Of a stretch of DNA of 64,000 nt, positions 44,080 through 56,506 are shown in pieces; position 1 is the first letter of the stretch, and the number at the start of each line of letters is the position of its first letter. Location of the stretch: positions 822,001 through 886,000 of the forward strand of contig NZ_CP060720.1 of assembly GCF_014397115.1 (NCBI RefSeq), read 5' to 3'. Source of the stretch: Vagococcus carniphilus. GTDB taxonomy: Bacteria; Bacillota; Bacilli; Lactobacillales; Vagococcaceae. The notes under the pieces are model-generated. The model made no database searches. It was not told the origin of the DNA and saw only the letters and a program-made list of their open reading frames with translations. The position numbers were made by a program, and so were the translations under genes.

Positions 44080-45526
44080 TTGATCCCATTCTCCTTTCAG
44101 CAACACCTAGAACTCTAGATAATGTAAATGTTAAAACAAAATAAATCAATGAAACAATCACGATTGGTAAGAATGGTTTAAAACTAGCACCTTGGACCAC
44201 GCCACCTTGGAACATTAACTCAGAAACACCAATAACAGAAACAACAGATGATTCTTTAATAACTGTAACAAACTCATTTCCAAGTGCCGGTAAAATATTC
44301 TTAATGGCTTGTGGTAAAACAATGTGACGCATTGCTTGTGCTTGGTTCATTCCAAGTGAACGAGCTGCTTCTGTTTGTCCTACATTAACTGCTTTAATCC
44401 CAGCACGTACAACTTCCGCTACATATGCTCCACTGTTTAATGCTAACGCCAAACAACTAGCAACAAGAGCGCTTAGTTCAAGACCAAGAACATTTGAACC
44501 AAAGAATACTAAGAAAATTTGAACGAGTAAGGGCGTTCCACGGACATACTCAATATAAATATAAGCAATTCCTTTTAGTAATTTATTTTTAGAAAGTTTC
44601 ATTAAAGCTAAGATGGCTCCTAAAATAGAACCGAAAAACACACCAATAAAGGCTAAGAAAATCGTATAAAGAGTCCCTTTAACATAGAATGAACTATATT
44701 TTTTAAAGAAGGATTCATCTTCAAACATTAATTTTGCCGCATTTTCTTTATAACCCTTCATTAAGTTGTCATCTTTGATTTCTTTAATTGAATGGTTAAT
44801 AGCTTCTGCAAATTCTGTTGAATCTTTAGGAATAGCAACCGCTGTTTCTTTTGCGGCATCTTTAAACGTCACATTTTTTGGAATGACTAAAGCATCATTT
44901 TGTAAAACATAGGCATCAGCAACTGGACCTTCCATAATAGCTGCTTCTACTTTTTTATTTTGAAGTTGTAGAATAATATCTGGAAGGCGTTGAAGAGAGA
45001 CTGTGTTAGCTTCTACTTCTTTATTAGCCAATTCTTCCTGAATAGATTGTTTTTGAGCGCCAACTTTTTTTCCTTTTAAATCATCAATAGTTTGATATTT
45101 TTCTTTATCTTCTTTTCTGATAATAACTTTTTGATCCACTGTCATATAAGGATCTGAGAAATCGACTTCTTTTAAACGTTCTGGAGTGGGTGACATACCA
45201 GAAATAACCATGTCGATTTTACCCGTTTTTAAAGCACCAATCAAAGCGTCAAAACCGTATTCTTCAATTTTTAGTTTGACACCCATATCATCAGCTATTT
45301 TTTGCGCGATATCGATATCTGTTCCGACAATTTTATCTTTTCCATCAACTGTTGCATGGAACTCATAAGGAGCGTAGTCGGCAGAAAGACCAACTGTTAG
45401 TACACCTTTATCTTCCACTTTTTTTAAAGTGGGATCACTACTTTCCCCGTAAACCGATGTAAAACCAATAAAACTAATTAATAAGACCATTAACATGGCA
45501 AATTTTTGCTGCCATTTTTTTATCAT
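44072..45526 (-). CDS. Amino-acid ABC transporter, fused substrate-binding protein and permease
   Basis: A 484-residue fusion. Signal or anchor segment at 4-25 ([20 protein letters not shown]), SBP family 3 domain about 35-265 ([30 protein letters not shown]), then a HisM/GlnP-type permease domain about 275-480 ([23 protein letters not shown] loop [21 protein letters not shown]). This is the GlnPH/ArtP-like design of lactic acid bacteria. The aspartate and arginine contacts suggest a polar or basic amino acid. Palindromes and ARG-box-like sequences upstream would fit arginine, but specificity is not settled. Confidence 0.9.
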   Translation of the reverse strand: MIKKWQQKFAMLMVLLISFIGFTSVYGESSDPTLKKVEDKGVLTVGLSADYAPYEFHATVDGKDKIVGTDIDIAQKIADDMGVKLKIEEYGFDALIGALKTGKIDMVISGMSPTPERLKEVDFSDPYMTVDQKVIIRKEDKEKYQTIDDLKGKKVGAQKQSIQEELANKEVEANTVSLQRLPDIILQLQNKKVEAAIMEGPVADAYVLQNDALVIPKNVTFKDAAKETAVAIPKDSTEFAEAINHSIKEIKDDNLMKGYKENAAKLMFEDESFFKKYSSFYVKGTLYTIFLAFIGVFFGSILGAILALMKLSKNKLLKGIAYIYIEYVRGTPLLVQIFLVFFGSNVLGLELSALVASCLALALNSGAYVAEVVRAGIKAVNVGQTEAARSLGMNQAQAMRHIVLPQAIKNILPALGNEFVTVIKESSVVSVIGVSELMFQGGVVQGASFKPFLPIVIVSLIYFVLTFTLSRVLGVAERRMGSND

Positions 45527-45594
45527 ACAAAGCACTCCTTTTTTATCAATGATTGAATTATACATAAAAAAAAGGATATATGCAATTAAAAATT

Positions 45595-45680
45595 GTATAT
45601 TTGAATAAAAATATTAATAATACGAGTTATTTATGCATAAATAATAGTATATTGAATGAATTATGCATAAAAAATCCTAA
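45595..45680. promoter_or_regulatory. Divergent regulatory region with paired TTATGCATAA palindromes
   Basis: TTATGCATAA occurs at 45631-45640 and 45661-45670, 30 bp apart (about three helical turns). The first is part of an 18-bp perfect palindrome (TTATTTATGCATAAATAA). Nearby TTGAATAAAAATATT (45601-45615) and TTGAATGAATTATGCAT resemble Gram-positive ARG boxes. The region lies between the amino-acid importer and an oppA gene. Confidence 0.45.
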
Positions 45681-45801
45681 TGAATACTATGTTTTTTTGT
45701 TTTTGATTAGCTTTAAATTAAAAAAAGATTAAAAATAAGTTGCTTTTTTCTAATCTTTCATTTAAGATAACATTTATAATTAAAAAAGGGGGAAAAGTTT
45801 C

Positions 45802-47466
45802 ATGAAATATAAAAAAATAGTAGGTTCAATGCTCATAGTGAGTTCTGTACTTCTTTTGGTAGGGTGTTCAAGCGGTACTGCAAAAAAAACTGATGATAGC
45901 AAAAAGAAAGATGGCAAAATAGAACAAGTAGCTAAGTTTGGTATTCCTCAAGAAATTGCTTCAATTGATCCAGCAAAAGCAACGGATAAAGTTAGTTTTG
46001 GTGTAATGAATCAAATTTATGAAGGTTTTTACCGAATGGATGAAAAAAATATCCCGCAACCAGCAGGAGCAAAAGAATTGGCTGAAGTAAGTGAAGATGG
46101 TTTAACTTACACACTTAAGTTACGAGAAGAATCAAAATGGTCAAATGGTGATCCAGTTGTTGCAAAGGATTATGTCTATGCGTGGCAACGTGTCGTAAAA
46201 CCAGAAACAGCCTCTGAGTATGCTTACTTACTTGAAAATGTTAAAAACGGTAAAGCGATTATGGCTGGCGAAAAAGAACCAACAGAATTAGGGATTGAAG
46301 CAGTAAATGAGCACGAGGTAAAAATTACATTAGATCATGCTATTCCTTATTTTGATTCACTATTGGCTTTTCCTAGTTTCTTTCCTTTAAATGAAAAATC
46401 TGTAGAAGAATTTGGAAAAGATGCTTTTAATACAAGTGAGAAAGTTATTTATAATGGACCATTTACATTAGCTGAATTTGATGGCCCAGGTTCTGATATT
46501 GAATGGAAATATTTAAAGAATAAAGATTATTGGGACGAAAAAGAAGTTAAGATAGGCGAAGTACAAGCGACTGTAATTAAAGAAGCGTCAACAGCTCTTA
46601 ACTTATATGAAGATGGCCAGTTAGATGATGTGATTGTAACAGGTGAATTAGCGAAACAATATAAAGATGATCCAAATTTTGTAGGTGAAAAAGATGGACG
46701 TGTGGTTTATATTGATACGAATAAAAAGAGTAAAAAAGTTCCATTTGATAACCTGAATTTAAGAAAAGCTCTGTATTATTCAATTGATAATAAAGCTATT
46801 GTTGATACAGTTTTAGGGGATGGTTCAGAAGCTGTTAATGGTATCGTACCAAAAGAATTGGCTCTAAATCCAGAAACTAAAAAAGACTTTGTTGATGAGT
46901 CTGGAAAATATAAAACATACGATGAGAAAAAAGCAAAAGATTATTTAGAAAAAGCTAAAAAAGAATTAAATACAAAAGAAATTACGTTTGACATTTTAAC
47001 AGATGATAATGATTCAACTAAAAAATTAGCAGAATATTTGCAAGGCTCATTTAAAGATAAGTTAGGCATTAAAACAACAGTAACACCGGTAACAAAACCA
47101 ATTCGTTTGGAGAGAACTGATAAAGGTGATTTTGATATGGTAGTTACTGCTTGGGGAGCAGATTATACTGATGTTAGTTCATTCTTAGATTTATTTGTAA
47201 CAGGAAATAGCTACAATAGAGGGGAATACTCAAGTAAGAGCTATGACAAATTAATCGATGAAGCAAGAACTAAAAATGCAACTGATGCAAAAGCTCGTTG
47301 GAAAAATTACTTAGATGCAGAAAAAATTCTTTTAGAAGATGATGCAGCAGTTATTCCAGTCTATCAAGTAGTTGAAGGGCACTTGAGAAACCCTGATTTA
47401 AAAGGTTATATTGCTCACAGTGCAGGAGCTTCTTATGAGTATAAATATTTAGAAATGAAAAAATAA
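45802..47466 (+). CDS. oppA: Oligopeptide-binding lipoprotein (OppA type)
   Basis: SBP family 5 lipoprotein of 554 residues. The lipobox LLVGC is at residues 20-24, followed by a charged tether. Motifs: AEVSEDGLTYTLKLREESKW with SNGDPVVAKDYVYAWQRV, and NLRKALYYSIDNKAIVD. It binds peptides at the cell surface and hands them to an oligopeptide permease that is not encoded in this window. It is therefore an orphan binding protein. A second, related gene follows at 47834 but under its own T-box promoter. Confidence 0.9.
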   Translation: MKYKKIVGSMLIVSSVLLLVGCSSGTAKKTDDSKKKDGKIEQVAKFGIPQEIASIDPAKATDKVSFGVMNQIYEGFYRMDEKNIPQPAGAKELAEVSEDGLTYTLKLREESKWSNGDPVVAKDYVYAWQRVVKPETASEYAYLLENVKNGKAIMAGEKEPTELGIEAVNEHEVKITLDHAIPYFDSLLAFPSFFPLNEKSVEEFGKDAFNTSEKVIYNGPFTLAEFDGPGSDIEWKYLKNKDYWDEKEVKIGEVQATVIKEASTALNLYEDGQLDDVIVTGELAKQYKDDPNFVGEKDGRVVYIDTNKKSKKVPFDNLNLRKALYYSIDNKAIVDTVLGDGSEAVNGIVPKELALNPETKKDFVDESGKYKTYDEKKAKDYLEKAKKELNTKEITFDILTDDNDSTKKLAEYLQGSFKDKLGIKTTVTPVTKPIRLERTDKGDFDMVVTAWGADYTDVSSFLDLFVTGNSYNRGEYSSKSYDKLIDEARTKNATDAKARWKNYLDAEKILLEDDAAVIPVYQVVEGHLRNPDLKGYIAHSAGASYEYKYLEMKK

Positions 47467-47479
47467 TTAAAAAAATGAG

Positions 47480-47508
47480 TTGACGATGTGAAAATCGTCT
47501 GGTATTAT
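47480..47508 (+). promoter_or_regulatory. Promoter of the T-box transcript
   Basis: -35 TTGACG (47480-47485) and -10 TATTAT (47503-47508) with exactly 17 bp between them. The spacer contains an inverted repeat GACGAT/ATCGTC that may also slow transcription from the upstream oppA. Confidence 0.75.
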
Positions 47509-47544
47509 CACTAATAACAAATAAATAAATGGTCTGAGTTTTAA

Positions 47545-47790
47545 ATGTATGGAAAAGGAAAGTACTTATTTTGGAAACTTTTAGAGAGTCTCGGTTGGTG
47601 AAAAGAGATAGTGAAAGAAATAAGGAAAATGGCCTTTGAACAGATAGGTTGACTAATTAAACCTATACGGGGGTGCCTGTTATCGCACAATGGTATGTTA
47701 GTACCGGATAAGCAGGCGCTTTTGATAAAAAGGTGGTCGCAAAGTAAGAATCTTTGCCCTTTAAAAGGGCGAGGATTCTTTTTTTGTTTT
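47545..47790 (+). ncRNA. T-box leader with variant antiterminator, probably methionine-responsive
   Basis: Stem I can be folded: AAAGG (47556-47560) with CCTTT, an internal loop with AGTA (47563-47566) opposite GAAAATGG (47627-47634), and the conserved apical AGAGAG ... GGTTGGTGAAAA ... GATAG. By loop position the specifier is ATG (Met) at 47631-47633; AAT (Asn) is one base earlier. A long stem with GGTA/TACC follows. The antiterminator pairs GCG-CTTTT with AAAAG-GTGGT-CGC, so the UGGU acceptor-pairing bulge is present but the usual UGGNACCGCG is shortened. The competing terminator is AAGAATC ... GATTCTT plus T (47746-47785). Confidence 0.82.
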
Positions 47791-47833
47791 CTTTTTTTAC
47801 ATTTTTAATAAAGACTATAAAGGAGAAATAACA

Positions 47834-49486
47834 ATGAAAAAGAAAATATTATTTAGCAGTATTGTGACATTAGGAGTTATCTTAAGCGCCTGTGGTGGAA
47901 ACCAGGAGACAGAAAAAAGTAGTTCTTCAACTAGTCAAAAGACTGGTGTTGAGCAAAAAATAGCTATTAGTACACCGGCTCCTATCTCAACTCTTGATAC
48001 AACGCAAACAACAGATAAAAATACATTCACAATGGTTCAACACTTGTTTGAAGGATTAACGCGGTTTGATGAGAAAACAAATCCAGTTCCAGGGATAGCA
48101 GAGAAAATTGATGTCAGTGAAGATGGTAAAACGTATAATTTTAAGTTGAGAGATGATGCTAAATGGAGTAATGGTGATAAAATCACAGCACAAGATTTTG
48201 AGTTCTCTTGGAAAAGATTGTTAAATCCTAAAACTCAAGGACCTAATGCTTACTTACTTGATAATGTGGTAAACGGGTTAGCTATTAGAAATGCTGAAAA
48301 AGGAATTGATGAGGTTGGATTTAAAGCTGTTTCTGATACTGAATTTAAAGTGGAATTAGAAAATCCTCAACCGTCCTTTTTATCTGTATTAGCAATCGGC
48401 TGGTTAGCTCCGCAACAAGAAAAATTTGTTAAGGAAGCTGGAGATAAGTATGGAACAACGAGTGAATCAATTTTATATAATGGTCCATTTGTTTTAACGA
48501 AATGGGATGGAACAAGTGATACATGGACTTTAGAAAAAAATGAAGCTTATTATGATGAAAAGTCAGTAAAACTAAAAGAGGTAGACGTTCAGACTTTGAA
48601 AGAAGAAAATACAGGAATCAATTTATTTGAAAGCGAAGAGTTAGATTTGGTTCGCATAAGTGGCCAAAATGTAGCTCAATATAAAGACTTACCCGGTTAT
48701 GTTACTTTTTCAGATGTCTCAAATAGCTTTTTAGATTTTAACCAAAAGGAAGGCTCTCCATTAGCAAATGTGAATGTTAGAAAAGCAATTTCACTTGCCA
48801 TTGATAAAAAGGCTTTAACAGAAAATGTTCTAGCAGATGGTTCAAAACCACTGAATGGATTAGTACCTGCTAATCTTTATGAAAACCCAGATACAAAAGA
48901 AGATTACCGTAAATATGCTGAAGAATTTGCAACTTATAACTTAAAAGAAGCTAATAAAAGTTGGGACAAAGCTAAAAAAGAAGTAGGAAAAACAGTTGAA
49001 ATTAAGCTGCTTGCAGCAGATACAGATCAAGGTAAGAAAGTATCAGAATATATTCAAAGTGAATTAGAGAAAAATTTAAAAGGACTAAAAATTTCAGTGA
49101 ATTTACAACCGGCTAATAACTTAAATCAATCAAGAAGAGAAAAAGACTATGAGTTATCTTTATCTGGTTGGATTGCTGGAAGCAGCGAATTAGATTCTTA
49201 TTTCAATCTTTACGCAAAAGATTCTTCATACAATTATGGTAACTTTAATAATGAAGAGTATACTAAATTAGTGACTGATGCTAAAACGATTAATGCTAAT
49301 CATCCAGATAAACAGTTTGCAGACTATAAAAAAGCAGAAGACATTTTGTTAAATCAAGAATCAGCACAAGTACCAATTTATCAAAGTGCTTCAAACTATT
49401 TAGTTAATCCTAAAATTAGTCATGTTGAATACCCACTTTATGGTGGTTACTTCTTCTTAAGAAATGCAGAAGTTACAGAAAAATAG
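47834..49486 (+). CDS. Oligopeptide-binding lipoprotein (OppA type), T-box controlled
   Basis: SBP family 5 lipoprotein of 550 residues, lipobox ILSAC at residues 16-20 and a Ser/Thr-rich tether. IDVSEDGKTYNFKLRDDAKW and NVRKAISLAIDKKALTE are family segments. It is similar in plan to the oppA at 45802 but clearly diverged. It is preceded by a T-box leader and followed 9 bp later by peptidase T, so peptide capture and cleavage are induced together when the cognate aminoacyl-tRNA is low. Methionine-containing peptides are a plausible target. Confidence 0.9.
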   Translation: MKKKILFSSIVTLGVILSACGGNQETEKSSSSTSQKTGVEQKIAISTPAPISTLDTTQTTDKNTFTMVQHLFEGLTRFDEKTNPVPGIAEKIDVSEDGKTYNFKLRDDAKWSNGDKITAQDFEFSWKRLLNPKTQGPNAYLLDNVVNGLAIRNAEKGIDEVGFKAVSDTEFKVELENPQPSFLSVLAIGWLAPQQEKFVKEAGDKYGTTSESILYNGPFVLTKWDGTSDTWTLEKNEAYYDEKSVKLKEVDVQTLKEENTGINLFESEELDLVRISGQNVAQYKDLPGYVTFSDVSNSFLDFNQKEGSPLANVNVRKAISLAIDKKALTENVLADGSKPLNGLVPANLYENPDTKEDYRKYAEEFATYNLKEANKSWDKAKKEVGKTVEIKLLAADTDQGKKVSEYIQSELEKNLKGLKISVNLQPANNLNQSRREKDYELSLSGWIAGSSELDSYFNLYAKDSSYNYGNFNNEEYTKLVTDAKTINANHPDKQFADYKKAEDILLNQESAQVPIYQSASNYLVNPKISHVEYPLYGGYFFLRNAEVTEK

Positions 49487-49495
49487 GAGAGAATA

Positions 49496-50722
49496 ATGAA
49501 AGAAAAATTACTCGAACGATTTATAACCTATGTCAAACTTAATACAAGGTCAGATGCAAACAGTTCAACGATACCAACAACAAAAGGACAAGAAGAATTT
49601 GCTTTTATCTTAAAAGAAGAGCTAGAACAAATGAAACTTTTAAACATTTATTATAATCAGTCTAATGGTTTTTTAACGGCTTACCTTCCCAAGAATTCAG
49701 AAAAATACCCAGCCATTGGATTAATTGCTCATTTAGATACAGCGGATTTTAGTGCTGAAAACATCACACCAAAAATTCATTCAAATTATGATGGACAAGA
49801 TGTTTTACTAAATGAAGAGGAACAAATCATAATGAAAGTTTCTGAGTTTCCTAATTTAAAAGATTATGTTGGACAAACACTTATAACAACTGATGGGACA
49901 ACCCTTTTAGGAGCTGATGACAAGGCTGGAATTGTTGAAATATTAAGTACGCTGGATTACTTTTTAACGCATCCAAATGAATCTCACGGTGATATTTGGG
50001 TAGCATTTGGTCCAGATGAAGAAATTGGCCAAGGAGCCGATCTTTTTGATGTCGCTTCTTTTCCAGCTGAATATGCTTATACGGTTGATAGTGGTCGTGT
50101 GGGTCATTTTGAATATGAAACTTTTAACGCGGCTCAAGCGACTATTGAAATTGATGGTACAAGTGTTCATCCAGGAACTGCTTATGGCATGATGGTTAAT
50201 GCCATCAAAGTAGGCCAAACACTAGATAGTTATTTACCACAAAATGAAGTTCCTGAAAAAACCAAAGATAGAGAAGGCTTTTACTTACTTCATGATTTTA
50301 GTGGGACTATAGATCAGGCAAAAATGGTTTATATTATTAGAGATCATGACAAAGTTAAGTTTGAAGAAAGAAAACAGCACTTAGTGGAAAGTGTGGCAAA
50401 ATTAAATCAAGAATTAGATCGTTCTAGGATAACGATTCAATTGAAGGATCAATACTACAATATGGGAGAGGTTATTGAAAAAGATAAGCGATCAGTTGAT
50501 GTTGCCATTCGAGCCATGAAAAATTTATCAATTGAACCAATTATCACTCCCTTTAGAGGTGGAACAGATGGCTCAAAAATCTCTTTAATGGGACTTCCAA
50601 CACCTAATATTTTTACTGGTGGAGAGAATTTTCATGGTCAATATGAGTTTATTACACTAGAAGCTATGGAGACAGCGACACAAACATTAATTGAAATTGT
50701 GAAAGAAAGTAAAAATGAATAA
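49496..50722 (+). CDS. pepT: Peptidase T (tripeptidase)
   Basis: Zinc M20-family aminotripeptidase of 408 residues in the cytoplasm. GLIAHLDTADF carries the first metal His and Asp, TTLLGADDKAGIVEIL the bridging Asp, and AFGPDEEIGQGAD the catalytic Glu pair. GGTDGSKISLMGLPTPNIFTGGENFHG is the C-terminal metal segment. It releases amino acids from tripeptides imported through Opp. It shares the T-box transcript with the preceding lipoprotein. Confidence 0.95.
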   Translation: MKEKLLERFITYVKLNTRSDANSSTIPTTKGQEEFAFILKEELEQMKLLNIYYNQSNGFLTAYLPKNSEKYPAIGLIAHLDTADFSAENITPKIHSNYDGQDVLLNEEEQIIMKVSEFPNLKDYVGQTLITTDGTTLLGADDKAGIVEILSTLDYFLTHPNESHGDIWVAFGPDEEIGQGADLFDVASFPAEYAYTVDSGRVGHFEYETFNAAQATIEIDGTSVHPGTAYGMMVNAIKVGQTLDSYLPQNEVPEKTKDREGFYLLHDFSGTIDQAKMVYIIRDHDKVKFEERKQHLVESVAKLNQELDRSRITIQLKDQYYNMGEVIEKDKRSVDVAIRAMKNLSIEPIITPFRGGTDGSKISLMGLPTPNIFTGGENFHGQYEFITLEAMETATQTLIEIVKESKNE

Positions 50723-50737
50723 TTAGAGTTATTAAAA

Positions 50738-50774
50738 AGGAAGCGTTGACAACTTTTAATTAATATAGTAAAAT
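50738..50774 (+). promoter_or_regulatory. Beta-glucoside operon promoter with cre-like site
   Basis: -35 TTGACA (50746-50751), 17-bp spacer, -10 TAAAAT (50769-50774). AGGAAGCGTTGACA (50738-50751) matches the cre consensus except at two positions and overlaps the -35, so CcpA could block initiation. Confidence 0.65.
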
Positions 50775-50806
50775 GCATTTAAATTAAATACGGGAATCAC
50801 AAAAAT

Positions 50807-50907
50807 GGATAGTGATTGTTTAAGTACAAGCTAGACCTGTGTGAATACAAAGACATATTAAGTTGAAACAGACTTAAGTCTCTTTGTGTTCCCAGGTCTA
50901 TTTTTTT
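50807..50907 (+). promoter_or_regulatory. RAT antiterminator site and overlapping terminator
   Basis: GGATAGTGATTG followed by CAAGCTAGACC (50807-50837) resembles the RAT RNA element bound by BglG/LicT proteins. The AGACCTG end of the RAT is also the 5' arm of a long terminator closing with CAGGTCT and seven T (to 50907), so the two structures are mutually exclusive, as in bgl and lic operons. Confidence 0.85.
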
Positions 50908-50926
50908 ATTAAAAGGAGAGTCAAAG

Positions 50927-51784
50927 ATGAGAATCAAAAAGATTTTAAATAATAATGTAGTCATGATTGATGACCAGTTTGGCGAAGAGGCAATTGTTTG
51001 GGGAAAAGGATTGGCATTTAACAAAAAAGTTGGAGATTTAGTTGATGTAGCAGTGATTGAGAAAGTTTTTCCTGTGTCAGATTCTGAAATCTTCTTTAAA
51101 CTTCAAGATGTTATGAAAGATATTCCAATTGATTATTTTGAAATAACTAGCCAGATTTTAGAGATGGTTGAAAAAGAAATTAGTGAGAAATGGAATGAAA
51201 CGCTGTTAATCTCTTTATCTGACCATATTTTTTCAAGTGTTAGAAGGTATGAAGAAGGGATAACTATTTCGAACCCTTTAACTTGGGATATCAAGCGAAT
51301 TTATCCTAAGGAATTTAAAATAGGAATGTCCGCATTAGAGATAATCAATGAACGTTTCCGTGTTACTTTGAATGAAGATGAAGCAGCATTTATTGCTACT
51401 CATATTGTTAATGCTGTTATCGATGAAAACCAACATGATGTAATTGAATCGGAAGGGTATAAAACAACCATCTTGATTCAGGAGATTTTAAATATTATTC
51501 GCTATTTCTTTAAAATTGAAATTTCAGAAGATTCGACGCATTATTTTCGATTTGTTTCTCACTTAAAATTCTTCTCTAAACGATTATTAGCAGGAACAAG
51601 TCATTCAGAATCTCCAGATCCAGAACTATTTAAAATGGTTTCTGAAAAATATGGAAATGCATCAAAATGTGTGGATAAGATTAGTGAGTTTATTTTAGAG
51701 AAGTATCATTATGAATTAACAATTGAAGAACGGTTATATTTGACTGTTCACATACAAAGAATTGTTTACAGTAATTCTTTGTAA
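50927..51784 (+). CDS. licT: BglG/LicT-family transcription antiterminator
   Basis: RNA-binding antiterminator of 285 residues: CAT domain at 1-55 (MRIKKILNNNVVMIDDQFGE, GKGLAFNKKVGD) and two PRD domains (about 65-165 and 170-280) whose histidines are phosphorylated by the PTS (SLSDHIFSS, ATHIVNAV, FVSHLKFFSKRLL, TVHIQRI). It binds the RAT ahead of its own gene, giving autoregulation, and controls the following bglP and GH1 genes. Activity depends on beta-glucoside transport by EII and on HPr. Confidence 0.92.
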   Translation: MRIKKILNNNVVMIDDQFGEEAIVWGKGLAFNKKVGDLVDVAVIEKVFPVSDSEIFFKLQDVMKDIPIDYFEITSQILEMVEKEISEKWNETLLISLSDHIFSSVRRYEEGITISNPLTWDIKRIYPKEFKIGMSALEIINERFRVTLNEDEAAFIATHIVNAVIDENQHDVIESEGYKTTILIQEILNIIRYFFKIEISEDSTHYFRFVSHLKFFSKRLLAGTSHSESPDPELFKMVSEKYGNASKCVDKISEFILEKYHYELTIEERLYLTVHIQRIVYSNSL

Positions 51785-51835
51785 TCAGTTGATTAAGATA
51801 AATTATTAAAAAAAGAGGTGTTTTGTTTTTTTCGT

Positions 51836-51862
51836 GGATGGTGACATTAAGTTGGCCAAACC
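51836..51862 (+). promoter_or_regulatory. Second RAT-like element before bglP
   Basis: GGATGGTGACA followed by TTGGCCAAACC has the RAT layout, but I see no strong terminator overlapping it; only a weak A/T hairpin with a T-run precedes it. It may be a second LicT target or a remnant. Confidence 0.5.
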
Positions 51863-51873
51863 TTCACTCATAA

Positions 51874-53820
<1,947 letters not shown>

Positions 53821-53831
53821 GAGGAATTTAG

Positions 53832-55256
<1,425 letters not shown>

Positions 55257-55293
55257 AAGTTATTTGGCCGAGTAGATTAGATAAATACAGTTT

Positions 55294-55327
55294 GAGAGAC
55301 TGACTAAATAGGTCAGTCTCTCTTTTT
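55294..55327 (+). terminator. Terminator of the beta-glucoside operon
   Basis: GAGAGACTGAC and GTCAGTCTCTC form a perfect 11-bp stem, followed by TTTTT. Confidence 0.9.
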
Positions 55328-55342
55328 ATTAAAAACAAGTGG

Positions 55343-55371
55343 TTGCTAACTTATTTAATCTTTAGGATAAT
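55343..55371 (+). promoter_or_regulatory. Promoter of the LacI-family regulator
   Basis: -35 TTGCTA (55343-55348), 17 bp, -10 GATAAT (55366-55371), 34 bp before the ATG. Confidence 0.5.
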
Positions 55372-55405
55372 AGAGTAACTAATGATTAAATAAGAGGAAT
55401 GAAAA

Positions 55406-56395
55406 ATGAAGAAGAATATTACAATTTCTGATGTTGCCTTAGAGGCAGGTGTTTCAAAAACAACTGTATCTAGATATTTAAATGGTCAATTTGGAAAAAT
55501 GTCTCAAGAGACAAAAGAAAAGATTGAAGCAGTTATAAAAGAATTAAATTATCGTCCTAACAAGCAAGCTCAATCTCTAAAATCTAAAAGAAGCTATTTA
55601 ATTGGTGTTGTTGTATCTGATATTTCTAATATGTATTCATCTTTATTATTAAAGGGAATAGGTGAAGTGTTAGGTAAAGCAGGCTATCAAATGATTATTA
55701 TGGATGCTGCTAATTCAATCGAACAAGAAAAAGAATTGCTTAATAAATTAATTGATCAAAGTGTTGAAGGGATTATTTTACAAGCTTCATCAAGAGATGC
55801 TAATCATTATAGTTTCTTAAAAGAAGCAAATATTCCTATTTTACTTGTTGATCGGGAAGTAGAGCCTTTAATTTTCCCGTTGGTTACAACAGATAATGAG
55901 GATGCTACAAAAAAAATAGTGCAGGTCATTCTTGATAAGAAGTATGATGAAATTGTTGTGATTAGTGAACCTTTAAAAGATATTATTACGCGAGAAGTAA
56001 GATATAATTCTGTTAAAGAGAAAGTTTTAGAAAATAAAAAAGAAGTAAAACTAATAGAAGTTGATAAAAAATTAGATTTAGAACAAGTTTTATTTGAGTT
56101 AGTTAACTCTACGAAAAAAATAGCTATTTTTGCTTCCAATGGTCGCATGCTAATGGATATACTAACAATCTTGGTGACAAAAAAGATAGAAATTCCATCA
56201 GATATAGGAATTGTTGGTTTTGATGATTGGAATTTATCAGCATTAGTAGGTCCAGGAATTACTAGTGTCGAACAAAAAACGAAATTAATTGGAGAAGAAA
56301 GTGGGAAAAAAATACTATCGTATCTAGATGATGAACCGATTGTCATCGAAACTTTTATTGTTCCAGCTGATATTCAATTAAGAAATTCATTATAA
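55406..56395 (+). CDS. LacI-family repressor of the hexulose/KDG operon
   Basis: A 329-residue LacI/GalR regulator: HTH at 1-55 (ITISDVALEAGVSKTTVSRY, hinge RPNKQAQSLKSKRS) and effector domain (IGVVVSDISNMYSSLLLKGI). The overall look, including GFDDWNLSALVGPGITSVEQ, is like KdgR-type repressors of 2-keto-3-deoxygluconate metabolism. It lies just upstream of the operon it probably controls; operator-like palindromes AAACCGGTTT occur at 56518 and 56544. Those sites also carry the CG centre expected for this family. Confidence 0.88.
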   Translation: MKKNITISDVALEAGVSKTTVSRYLNGQFGKMSQETKEKIEAVIKELNYRPNKQAQSLKSKRSYLIGVVVSDISNMYSSLLLKGIGEVLGKAGYQMIIMDAANSIEQEKELLNKLIDQSVEGIILQASSRDANHYSFLKEANIPILLVDREVEPLIFPLVTTDNEDATKKIVQVILDKKYDEIVVISEPLKDIITREVRYNSVKEKVLENKKEVKLIEVDKKLDLEQVLFELVNSTKKIAIFASNGRMLMDILTILVTKKIEIPSDIGIVGFDDWNLSALVGPGITSVEQKTKLIGEESGKKILSYLDDEPIVIETFIVPADIQLRNSL

Positions 56396-56435
56396 TTTTT
56401 GTTATTTAATAATAAAAAAATAGAAGAAACAAGCT

Positions 56436-56470
56436 TTTAGGGAAACGGTTTCCTAGAGGCTTTTTTTTTT
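56436..56470 (+). terminator. Terminator after the LacI gene, containing an operator-like core
   Basis: AGCTTTTAGGGAAAC pairs with TTTCCTAGAGGCT (with wobble positions) and is followed by ten T. Its loop-closing segment GGAAACGGTTTCC (56441-56453) is itself operator-like. Confidence 0.8.
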
Positions 56471-56506
56471 ATTGATTTTTCAGAGTGTTTTTTAAAAAGA
56501 AACGGC

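Noticed and set aside
47482-47499. GACGAT/ATCGTC hairpin as terminator of the first oppA
   Set aside because: Short stem without a T-run, lying in the spacer of a good promoter. Not called as a terminator.
50007-50218. Open frames on both strands inside pepT
   Set aside because: They overlap the catalytic core of peptidase T and have no independent support.
55807-56346. Long minus-strand open frame inside the LacI gene
   Set aside because: It lies antisense to a clearly coding LacI-family gene, has no ribosome site, and is Ser/Phe-rich as expected for the reverse of AT-rich code.
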